A DNA stretch of 12,906 bases. Source: Oxalobacter sp. GTDB lineage: Bacteria > Pseudomonadota > Gammaproteobacteria > Burkholderiales > Burkholderiaceae_D. The translations under genes and the position numbers were made by a program. Location of the stretch: assembly GCA_012512465.1 (NCBI GenBank), contig JAAZED010000197.1, forward strand, positions 1-12,906, given 5' to 3'. This document shows positions 7,831 through 12,906 of the stretch, one piece after another; positions within the stretch are counted from its first letter, which is position 1, and every line of letters begins with the position of its first letter. The notes under the pieces are model-generated. The model did not search any database. It was not told the DNA's origin and was given only the letters and a program-made list of their open reading frames with translations.

Positions 7831-8223
7831 GGAAAATGCCAGCATTCCGGCCAGCATGGCGATAAAAAAGACAACACTTTTTGCGGACGCATAGCCCAGC
7901 AATACAATGGCTGGTCCGGGGCAAATGCCTGCCAGTCCCCAGCCGATACCAAACAGCGCACTTCCTGTTACCAGCCGATAATCAAGGTTTTGGGTATCCG
8001 GTAATTGAAGAGGAATGCCTGTCATGGTAGTTTTGCGTTTTTTTGCTATCAGAAAGACGATCGCACTGATCGGGATAGCCCCTGCCATAACCAGCGCCAG
8101 CGAAGGATCCCAGTTTCCCACAATATCTAGAAATGCCAGGATTTTCACCGGGTTGGACATGCCGGAAAAAATGACGCCCATACCGAAGAGAAGTCCTGAA
8201 ATCAAAGCGGTCAGAATATACAT
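7774..8223 (-). CDS. YeeE/YedE-family (DUF6691-like) sulfur transport membrane protein
   Basis: A 149-residue, very hydrophobic protein with about four membrane segments (near residues 3-20, 42-60, 86-110 and 115-135). The loop GIGWGLAGICPGPAIVLLG carries the conserved Cys101 in the G-x-C-P-G-P motif of the second half of YeeE/YedE proteins. The full-length relative YeeE (TsuA) takes up thiosulfate, passing it along conserved cysteines, and BigR-linked YeeE/YedE pairs have been connected with sulfur export. It starts 10 bp after the preceding partner gene, so they are probably translationally coupled; the ribosome site GAGAAA is weak. The C-terminus RFSERLCIFCR is not family-like and has two extra Cys, while a coding-like frame continues next to it, so a frameshift near the end is possible. 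The direction of transport and the exact substrate cannot be read from the sequence. Confidence 0.85.
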   Translation of the reverse strand: MYILTALISGLLFGMGVIFSGMSNPVKILAFLDIVGNWDPSLALVMAGAIPISAIVFLIAKKRKTTMTGIPLQLPDTQNLDYRLVTGSALFGIGWGLAGICPGPAIVLLGYASAKSVVFFIAMLAGMLAFSVATRVFQRFSERLCIFCR

Positions 8224-8233
8224 GGCGTTTTTC

Positions 8234-8668
8234 TCACATCATCAGGTGGCGGGTAAAAAACACGGTGGAAAATCCGGCAATCATGAAGATGGCCGTTGCG
8301 ACAATGGAGCGTTTTGACAGGCGGGATATTCCACAGATGCCATGACCGCTGGTGCAGCCTGATCCCAGCCGGGCACCGAAACCAACCAGCAACCCTGCCG
8401 CAATCAGGAAAGGCCAGCTCGTATCAATATGGCTTTCGGGCAAAGTGCTCATGCCCTGGTACAGGACGGGAGACAGAAAGATGCCGCCAAGAAAAGCCAG
8501 CCGCCACAACGTATTGTTTCTTGCCGGTGGCAGAAGTCCGCCGATAATTCCACTGATCCCGGCTATTTTTCCATTAACCAGCAACAACAACATGACGGCC
8601 AGCCCGATAAGTACACCACCAGCCAGGGCACTTGCCGGGGTAAAACTGTGCCAGTCAATCATGATCAT
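8234..8668 (-). CDS. YeeE/YedE-family sulfur transport membrane protein, first half
   Basis: A 144-residue membrane protein with about four hydrophobic segments (near residues 15-31, 55-70, 86-100 and 122-138). It has the diagnostic YeeE/YedE motif GCTSGHGICG (104-113), with Cys105 and Cys112 in the pore-lining loop, and KIAGISGIIGGLL near the start. It would pair with the next gene to make a two-subunit version of a YeeE-type channel, like the PmpA/PmpB arrangement. The start ATG (8668-8666) overlaps the stop of the upstream regulator by 4 bp (ATGA), with GGGAGA as ribosome site; ATG at codon 3 is an alternative start. The overlap and the 10-bp gap to the next gene indicate one operon of regulator plus two transport genes. 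Confidence 0.88.
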   Translation of the reverse strand: MIMIDWHSFTPASALAGGVLIGLAVMLLLLVNGKIAGISGIIGGLLPPARNNTLWRLAFLGGIFLSPVLYQGMSTLPESHIDTSWPFLIAAGLLVGFGARLGSGCTSGHGICGISRLSKRSIVATAIFMIAGFSTVFFTRHLMM

Positions 8669-8997
8669 GACGTCTCTCCCGTCTGCTGGCAGTAAAGTTC
8701 ACACAGGGTTGACAGCACTGCGAGCACTTTGGGACTGGCTACAGAGTAATAAATCCGCTTTCCCTCCCGTCGTGTATTGACGAGTCCCTCTGTTCTCAGA
8801 ACCCCCAGTTGCTGGGAAAGTGACGGCTGGTGAATGTCCAGTTGCTCCTCAAGTTCGCTGACGGACTTTTCCCCTTTGCTCAATTGGCACAGCAAAAGCA
8901 GGCGATCCTCGTTAGACAGGGCGCGCAGCGTCTGGGCAGCCTCTTTAGCGGTACTTCTCATCAACTCCCTGTCCAGGTCTGTAAATTTGATCATCAC
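8665..8997 (-). CDS. ArsR-family regulator of BigR/SqrR/YgaV type (persulfide sensor)
   Basis: A 110-residue winged-helix protein: TLRALSNEDRLLLLCQLSKGE (helices 1-2), SVSELEEQLDIHQPSLSQQLGVLR (recognition helices), then the wing REGKRIYYSVAS and a C-terminal helix. It has no ArsR metal-binding ELCVC motif. Instead Cys37 lies in LLCQLSKGE and Cys103 in the last helix, 66 residues apart. In SqrR the sensing pair is C41 and C107, also 66 apart, and forms a tetrasulfide with sulfane sulfur that releases DNA. An additional Cys99 is present. The start is GTG at 8997 with AGGAG 6 nt upstream; the next codon is ATG (8994), 9 nt away, also acceptable. The protein probably represses both its own operon and the divergent reductase through the palindromes at 9034-9067 (inference). 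Confidence 0.9.
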   Translation of the reverse strand: MMIKFTDLDRELMRSTAKEAAQTLRALSNEDRLLLLCQLSKGEKSVSELEEQLDIHQPSLSQQLGVLRTEGLVNTRREGKRIYYSVASPKVLAVLSTLCELYCQQTGETS

Positions 8998-9028
8998 GAA
9001 ATACTCCTGTTGTTGCGTTGCATGAAGG

Positions 9029-9056
9029 TTTACATTATATATAATTGTATTATATT
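9029..9056 (+). promoter_or_regulatory. Promoter of the reductase-rhodanese gene
   Basis: TTTACA (9029-9034) and TATATT (9051-9056) match the sigma-70 boxes at 5 of 6 positions each with 16-bp spacing. The whole spacer and the -10 box lie within the palindromes of the intergenic region, so a bound repressor would block polymerase. On the minus strand TATAAT (complement of 9034-9039) with TTAAAT (complement of 9057-9062), spaced 17 bp, could serve the divergent operon. Confidence 0.5.
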
Positions 9057-9067
9057 ATTTAATATAA
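9034..9067. promoter_or_regulatory. Nested palindromes, candidate operator of the ArsR regulator
   Basis: Three perfect inverted repeats overlap here: ATTATATATAAT (9034-9045), ATATAAT-TGT-ATTATAT (9039-9055), and TTATATTA-TT-TAATATAA (9050-9067). All lie between the divergent start codons. AT-rich inverted repeats at divergent promoters are typical binding sites for BigR-type regulators. AT-only sequence makes short palindromes easy by chance, but the 8+2+8 repeat is harder to explain that way. Confidence 0.55.
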
Positions 9068-9111
9068 CGTTTGGCTGTTTTTAATCCCGTTCATCTTTTC
9101 AGGGAGTCCAT

Positions 9112-10767
9112 ATGGAAACATTGAGAATCATTGTCATTGGCGGTGTTGCCGCTGGCGCATCCTTTGCTGCGCGTGCCCGCCGTCTTTCGGAAACTGCGCA
9201 GATTACGATTATTGAGCGGGGTCCGGATGTGTCTTTTGCCAATTGCGGGCTTCCTTATCATATCGGTGGCGAAATCCCGGAAAGACGGGCGCTGGCGGTG
9301 CAGACTGAGGCGTCACTGAAAGCCATGCTCAATCTGGACGTTCGAACGCTTAGCGAGGCCACCTTCATTGACCGCGCCGCAAAGCGCGTATTGGTCCGCA
9401 ATCTCAGAAACGGGGAAGAGGAGTGGCTGGCGTACGATAAATTGATGCTTTCTCCGGGCGCGGCACCTGTCTATCCTTCGCTTCCCGGCATTGATGATCC
9501 GCGTGTTTTTACCTTGCGTAATCTTCAGGATATGGACCGTATTGCAGCGGCATCGGAAGCGGGAAAGCATGCGGTCATCGTCGGGGCCGGTTTTATCGGG
9601 CTGGAGATGGCCGAACAATTGTATCGCAAGGGACTTTCTGTTGAGATTGTGCAGATCATCCATCAGGTGCTGTCGCTGCTTGATGCCAAATTGGCGGGAT
9701 TGCTTGAAGATGAACTGAGTAAAAACAATATCGGTCTGCATCTGGGAAACCAGATTACCCGTTTTGAGGGCCGCGAAAACAAGCTGCTTTGCCACCTGTC
9801 TTCGGGAACGGTGTTGGAAACAGACCTTGTTGTCATGTCTATCGGTGTGCAGCCTGAAAGCGCGCTGGCACAAGCAGCGGGCTTACAACTGGGCGAAAAA
9901 GGGCATATTGCGGTCAGTGCATTCATGCAAACTTCTGACCCCGATATTTATGCTGCAGGCGATGTTGTTGAAACCAGCGAACGAACGATGGGAGGACAAA
10001 TAGCTGTGCCGCTTGGCGGGCCGGCAAACCGGCAGGGGCGTGTTGCAGCAGATCACCTCTTCCTTAAGGAAAAAGCGCGCCCCTATCCCGGCTCACTGGG
10101 AACCTCGATTGTCCGGGTATTTGACATGGCTGCAGGCGTCACAGGCTGGAATGAAAAGGGGCTGAAAAAGGCCGGTATTGATTATGAAACAGTAACCGTC
10201 ACGGACAGCCATCACGTCTCATACTATCCGGGAGCCAAACCGCTGACACTCAAAATATTCTGGGCACGCGACGATGGTATGCTCCTTGGAGCACAGGCTG
10301 CCGGGCAGGAAGGGGTTGATAAACGGCTTGATGTGATGGCAACTGCAATTGCGGCAGGGATGAACATTGAAGATCTTTGTCATCTGGAACTTGCCTATGC
10401 GCCTCCATTTGGCTCAGCCAAGGATGTGGTCAATATCGCCGGATTTGTCGCAACCAACATGCAGGACGAACTGGTTAATATGGTTCATGAATTTCCGGCG
10501 GCTTCAGCCGATGTGCAGTTGCTGGATGTACGTGGCAAGGCATTGTCAATGGCCCAGCCGGTTCCCGGTGCCATCAATATTCCCTTAACATCCTTGCGAA
10601 ACAGCATGGACAGGCTTGATCCGGGCAAACCGGTTGTCATATTTTGCTCGATAGGAAAGAACAGCTATTTTGCATCCAGAGTGTTGTTGCAGCATGGTTT
10701 TGATGCAAAAAGCCTTGCCGGAGGTGCTTTTATCAATAAGGAACGCAAAGCGGCGCCTGTCACGTAA
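9112..10767 (+). CDS. CoA-disulfide/persulfide reductase with C-terminal rhodanese domain
   Basis: A 551-residue flavoprotein. Residues 1-445 are a class of pyridine nucleotide-disulfide oxidoreductase with a single active cysteine: FAD site VIGGVAAG (8-15), active SFANCGLPYH with Cys45, NAD(P)H site GAGFIGLEMAE (158-168), second FAD motif YAAGDV (280-285), then SYYPGA and the C-terminal YAPPFGSAKD. Residues about 455-550 are a rhodanese domain with LLDVRG, GAINIPL and the active loop CSIGKNS, where Cys512 would carry persulfide. This is the architecture of CoADR-Rhd and of Npsr, the NADH-dependent persulfide reductase. It probably reduces persulfides or CoA polysulfides in the cytoplasm. Q181 replaces the acidic residue normal at the end of the NAD-binding second strand (VE), so cofactor choice is uncertain. 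Start ATG 9112 follows CAGGGAG (9100-9106) at 5 nt. It is divergent from the sensor operon. Confidence 0.93.
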   Translation: METLRIIVIGGVAAGASFAARARRLSETAQITIIERGPDVSFANCGLPYHIGGEIPERRALAVQTEASLKAMLNLDVRTLSEATFIDRAAKRVLVRNLRNGEEEWLAYDKLMLSPGAAPVYPSLPGIDDPRVFTLRNLQDMDRIAAASEAGKHAVIVGAGFIGLEMAEQLYRKGLSVEIVQIIHQVLSLLDAKLAGLLEDELSKNNIGLHLGNQITRFEGRENKLLCHLSSGTVLETDLVVMSIGVQPESALAQAAGLQLGEKGHIAVSAFMQTSDPDIYAAGDVVETSERTMGGQIAVPLGGPANRQGRVAADHLFLKEKARPYPGSLGTSIVRVFDMAAGVTGWNEKGLKKAGIDYETVTVTDSHHVSYYPGAKPLTLKIFWARDDGMLLGAQAAGQEGVDKRLDVMATAIAAGMNIEDLCHLELAYAPPFGSAKDVVNIAGFVATNMQDELVNMVHEFPAASADVQLLDVRGKALSMAQPVPGAINIPLTSLRNSMDRLDPGKPVVIFCSIGKNSYFASRVLLQHGFDAKSLAGGAFINKERKAAPVT

Positions 10768-10849
10768 TCGGCGCATGATAGAAGAGGTGATGAATCATTC
10801 GGAGTTTTGTGGCGGGAATACTATTTGCAAAACACAGGTCAGGAAAATC

Positions 10850-10875
10850 AGCCGGTCGCTCGATCGGCTTTTTTT
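10850..10875 (+). terminator. Terminator downstream of the reductase-rhodanese gene
   Basis: AGCCGGTC (10850-10857) pairs with GATCGGCT (10862-10869, one G-U pair) around a GCTC loop, followed by seven T residues (10869-10875). It lies 82 bp after the stop and faces the convergent small genes. The 159-bp gap between stop codons holds no gene that I can support. Confidence 0.9.
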
Positions 10876-10926
10876 ATTAAAATCCATCACGCAACAGCGT
10901 TTTGGCTAAATCCTGGTTTTTTTGCA

Positions 10927-11142
10927 TTATTTATTGTCAGGAAGAAGGCTTCTTCTCATGCATTCGTCATACAGGGTATCTTCAGACCAGTTGTTGTAGC
11001 CGATGAATCCTTCCATCATCATGGTCGCCAGCGCAATTTTTGCGGCATCCGACGTCCGGATGAACTGCACAAAATATTCCAGGTCGTAACTGACAAGCTT
11101 TTGGATTAAAAGCTCTTTTCTGGTTCTGATCTCGTTTGGCAT
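10927..11142 (-). CDS. Small hypothetical protein, 71 residues
   Basis: A charged, mostly helical-looking protein starting MPNEIRTRKELLIQKLVSYD, with EYFVQFIRTSDAAKIALAT and a methionine run MMM before EGFIGYNNWSEDTLYDECM. There is no signal peptide and no clear membrane segment. I recognise no family. The ATG (11142-11140) has AGGACAGG upstream on the minus strand. It lies 18 bp after the other small gene, in the same direction, so the two are probably co-transcribed. The pattern of charged and aromatic residues and the ribosome site argue that it is a real gene rather than noise. It is shorter than most orphan genes, so confidence is moderate. Confidence 0.6.
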   Translation of the reverse strand: MPNEIRTRKELLIQKLVSYDLEYFVQFIRTSDAAKIALATMMMEGFIGYNNWSEDTLYDECMRRSLLPDNK

Positions 11143-11160
11143 AACCTGTCCTGTTTTAAA

Positions 11161-11310
11161 TTATTCTGTCAGGTCTTGCCGATTAAATGTTTCAATCACA
11201 CCTGGATCAGAAACCAGTTGCGCTTCGTCTTCTGATATTTTGACCCACCATTCGCCACCGATCGGATCCCGAAACTCTTCGCCTATGGCGACGTACTGAA
11301 AATTTTGCAT
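11161..11310 (-). CDS. Small hypothetical protein, 49 residues
   Basis: Starts MQNFQYVAIGEEFRDPIGG and continues with EWWVKISEDEAQLV, ending TFNRQDLTE. The pattern of a short beta-rich protein with IGEEF...DP..GE.W.K.S..EA and a final F...D..E is reminiscent of small proteins found in accessory and phage regions, but I cannot name a family. I set the start at ATG 11310-11308 because AAAGGAAG stands at good spacing just upstream on the minus strand. A start at 11358 would add 16 residues without a ribosome site that I can see. It is 18 bp upstream of the 71-residue gene in one probable operon. Confidence 0.55.
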   Translation of the reverse strand: MQNFQYVAIGEEFRDPIGGEWWVKISEDEAQLVSDPGVIETFNRQDLTE

Positions 11311-11629
11311 GTCACTTCCTTTGCCGGATTTTGCGTGTGCCTGTCTATTGAAAATCATATCCAGAAAACATCATAGCGGCCCATTGGTTTTTTATCTGAA
11401 GATGGTCAATAGTTTTGTTTACCGCTGCTTTTGTTATTGTATGCGAAACCGTGAAGACGTTACACGGGTAAATGCCCCTGTTCATGAATATGACAGAGAG
11501 GAAGGCATGTATTTATGATGTTGATTGGCCGTTTTTAGAAGACAGATTATCTGGAATGACAGCCACGCCCAATCATTGCTGATTCAGGGTAAACTGTGTT
11601 CACAGCCTGTTCGGACAAGGGGGTCATCC
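11311..11629. other. Intergenic gap between divergent accessory genes
   Basis: These 319 bp separate the minus-strand small genes from the plus-strand secreted protein. I see no RNA gene, terminator or strong promoter. Open frames here are short, lack ribosome sites and are not protein-like. The only clear signal is the Shine-Dalgarno AAGGGGG at 11617-11623 for the next gene. Confidence 0.5.
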
Positions 11630-12361
11630 ATGCGAAAATTGTTGCTGTTACCGGTTCTTTTTCTTTACGCTTTTTTTGCCCACTCTCTTGCCAATGCCGC
11701 CCCTTCACTGACGGTTACCGATATGCAGCCAGCAGGAGAGGCTGCATATCTGACGCAGATTGTTGTGCGCTTTTCCGAAAACATGCGTTCGTCCGGACAA
11801 ACAGAGCAGGATGCGGCTACTTCCCCCCTTCAACTGAAAACTTCCTCGGGTGATCTCCCGGCAGGAAAGTATCGCTGGACAGATCCGGCAACGCTGACGT
11901 ATCTTTTTGATGAACCGGTTGCTGCTCCCCTGACAATCATGGCTACCGTTTTGGCAGGTGCCAAAGCGCTTTCAGGCCGCGTATTGAATAAAACAGTCTC
12001 GTGGAAAGTCAGTACGCCACCGTATGATTTTTCAGTGGCACCGTATGCTTCGCTTCCTGCCAAAAATCCGATTGTGGCGCTTTCCAGCAATTACGAAATT
12101 ACGCCTGGCATTCTCAAAGACAAGCTGTCCATCCTGATGAATGGACAGATGATTCCCTTTACTGTCGATGAAATCCAACACCCTATACCACCAGGACATC
12201 GCAGCATATATACCGCATTCGGGTATCGCATTGACATGCCGGCAGATCTACCGCCGAATGCCATTGTTGAGATCAGGCTGGCTCCTGGCATTACTTTCAA
12301 AAAAGGCGGTGAACCGGCAAAAGCACATACTTTCATTGTGACAGGTTATAAATCACAATAA
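11630..12361 (+). CDS. Secreted Ig-like protein similar to the N-terminus of bacterial alpha-2-macroglobulins
   Basis: A 243-residue protein. It begins with a Sec signal peptide: MRK, a Leu/Phe-rich core LLLLPVLFLYAFFAHSL, and a probable cleavage site after NAA (about residue 23). The mature part contains VRFSENMRSS, then LPAGKYRWTDPATLTYLFDEP and LSGRVLNKTVSWKVST, followed by a second segment with NPIVALSSNYEITPGIL and a closing IEIRLAPG-like strand. This resembles the first beta-sandwich domains of bacterial alpha-2-macroglobulins, or Big_5/SbsA-type Ig domains. Full bacterial A2Ms have about 1500 residues or more with a thioester CLEQ motif; none of that is here, so it is either stand-alone or truncated. 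ATG 11630 has AAGGGGG at 6 nt; the frame is open back to a TTG at 11525 without a ribosome site. The family link is by eye only. Confidence 0.72.
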   Translation: MRKLLLLPVLFLYAFFAHSLANAAPSLTVTDMQPAGEAAYLTQIVVRFSENMRSSGQTEQDAATSPLQLKTSSGDLPAGKYRWTDPATLTYLFDEPVAAPLTIMATVLAGAKALSGRVLNKTVSWKVSTPPYDFSVAPYASLPAKNPIVALSSNYEITPGILKDKLSILMNGQMIPFTVDEIQHPIPPGHRSIYTAFGYRIDMPADLPPNAIVEIRLAPGITFKKGGEPAKAHTFIVTGYKSQ

Positions 12362-12425
12362 AAACATGTGGACAAAAGGACATATTCGGGTGGCCATCTG
12401 TATACGGCAGCCGTTGCCACAGCAC

Positions 12426-12466
12426 TTGTTTTAACATGAGCTTGCCTATAATCAATTTTTTTGATT
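12426..12466 (+). promoter_or_regulatory. Promoter and inverted repeat before the lactate-oxidase-like gene
   Basis: A perfect -10 box TATAAT (12447-12452) has TTGTTT (12426-12431) upstream with 15-bp spacing. The repeat AATCAA-TTTTT-TTGATT (12450-12466) begins in the -10 box and covers the expected transcription start, a good place for a repressor. No regulator gene is next to it. Confidence 0.5.
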
Positions 12467-12503
12467 CAACCGGACTTAAAATGGAGAACAAAGGAGGGGG
12501 TAA

Positions 12504-12906
12504 ATGATGAAAAAACACATTCAGGCAGTTGCAGTTGTCTCAGCAATCATTTTTTCTCAGGCAGTGATGGCACAGGGGACTAAAAATGCCCCGGTCATCA
12601 GTGATGCTGAAGGACCGATCAAAATCATCAATCTTTATGATCTTGAAAAGGAGGCGTCAACGAAAGTAGCGAAGGGCGCTTTTGGCTATGTCGAGGGAGG
12701 CGCAGAGGATGAAGTCACCATGCGAAGCAATTCGACCGCATTCGACAAGAAAAAAATCCTGCCCAATGGTCTGGCAGGTATAGATGGCGTCAATTTAAAG
12801 ACCACTTTTTTAGGTGTTGAATTAGCCAGTCCGATCATTATCGCGCCAATGGCCGCCCATGGGCTGGTCCATAAAGAAGCAGACAGGGCAACCATCAGGG
12901 GAACTC
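12504..12906 (+). CDS. FMN-dependent lactate oxidase-type protein with signal peptide, 5' part
   Basis: The first 134 codons of an alpha-hydroxy-acid oxidizing flavoprotein, cut by the window edge. After the signal region the family pattern is plain: INLYDLEKEA, then GYVEGGAEDEVTMRSN (FMN-binding region, as in lactate oxidase), FDKKKILPNGL, LKTTFLGVELASPIIIAPMAAHGLVH and KEADRATI. These enzymes oxidise L-lactate or related 2-hydroxy acids. The unusual part is the start: MMKK, a hydrophobic core AVAVVSAIIFSQAV and a probable cleavage site MAQG, a classical Sec signal without twin arginines, so the enzyme is predicted to work outside the cytoplasm. ATG 12504 follows AAGGAGG (12491-12497) at 6 nt; ATG 12507 is nearly as good. 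Active-site His and Arg lie beyond the window, so activity cannot be judged. Confidence 0.9.
   Translation, partial: MMKKHIQAVAVVSAIIFSQAVMAQGTKNAPVISDAEGPIKIINLYDLEKEASTKVAKGAFGYVEGGAEDEVTMRSNSTAFDKKKILPNGLAGIDGVNLKTTFLGVELASPIIIAPMAAHGLVHKEADRATIRGT

Noticed and set aside
8352..8780. Plus-strand frames opposite the YeeE/YedE genes
   Set aside because: They are shadows of membrane protein genes with clear motifs on the minus strand and have no supported starts.
10791..10909. Small plus-strand frame beginning MNHSEFCGGN after AGAGGTG
   Set aside because: It runs straight through the terminator of the reductase gene, and its composition beyond the first residues follows the hairpin and T run.
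11309..11518. Plus-strand frame of 69 codons in the gap before the secreted protein
   Set aside because: It overlaps the start region of a better supported minus-strand gene, lacks a ribosome site and has an unlikely composition.
11525..11629. Upstream TTG extension of the secreted Ig-like protein
   Set aside because: The added 35 residues hide the signal peptide, and only the ATG at 11630 has a good Shine-Dalgarno.
12362..12439. Continuation of the alpha-2-macroglobulin-like protein beyond its stop
   Set aside because: Reading through the stop gives 25 codons without family pattern, and the promoter of the next gene begins there.

Overview
The window looks like chromosomal DNA of a beta-proteobacterium of the order Burkholderiales. 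The order carB-greA-yhbY-rlmE-ftsH-folP-glmM is typical of that group. The base composition is near 50% GC by eye, which together with the protein sequences suggests the Oxalobacteraceae (Oxalobacter-like). The genus is an inference; no search was run.

Layout: (1) Positions 1-7501 hold housekeeping genes: the 3' part of carB, then greA, yhbY (minus strand), rlmE, ftsH, folP and glmM. Intergenic gaps are short and rich in hairpins. Terminators stand directly in front of the ribosome binding sites of greA and folP, a shared bidirectional terminator between greA and yhbY also encodes the last yhbY codons, and a small hairpin abuts the ftsH Shine-Dalgarno. (2) At 7547-7702 a tRNA-Pro(UGG) gene sits with its own promoter and a strong terminator. 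(3) Positions 7774-10767 hold a divergently organised sulfane-sulfur module. On the minus strand are an ArsR-family regulator with the cysteine pair of BigR/SqrR/YgaV persulfide sensors and two half-size YeeE/YedE membrane proteins. On the plus strand is a CoA-disulfide/persulfide reductase fused to a C-terminal rhodanese domain. A 34-bp block of nested AT-rich palindromes lies in the shared promoter region. (4) Positions 10927-12906 are accessory: two small hypothetical genes on the minus strand, a secreted Ig-like protein resembling only the N-terminus of bacterial alpha-2-macroglobulins, and the start of an FMN-dependent lactate-oxidase-type enzyme carrying an apparent Sec signal peptide.

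How the genes work together: the first block serves pyrimidine/arginine precursor supply (CarB), transcription elongation (GreA), 50S ribosome maturation (YhbY, RlmE), membrane protein quality control (FtsH), folate synthesis (FolP) and cell-wall precursor synthesis (GlmM). In the sulfur module the sensor would respond to persulfide or polysulfide, the YeeE/YedE pair would move a sulfur species across the inner membrane, and the reductase-rhodanese would reduce or transfer sulfane sulfur using NAD(P)H. No persulfide dioxygenase is visible in the window, which would fit an anaerobic, reductive way of handling sulfane sulfur. This module is the most interesting system here; its parts belong to known families, but this particular set is worth comparing with the described bigR, sqrR and pmp operons.
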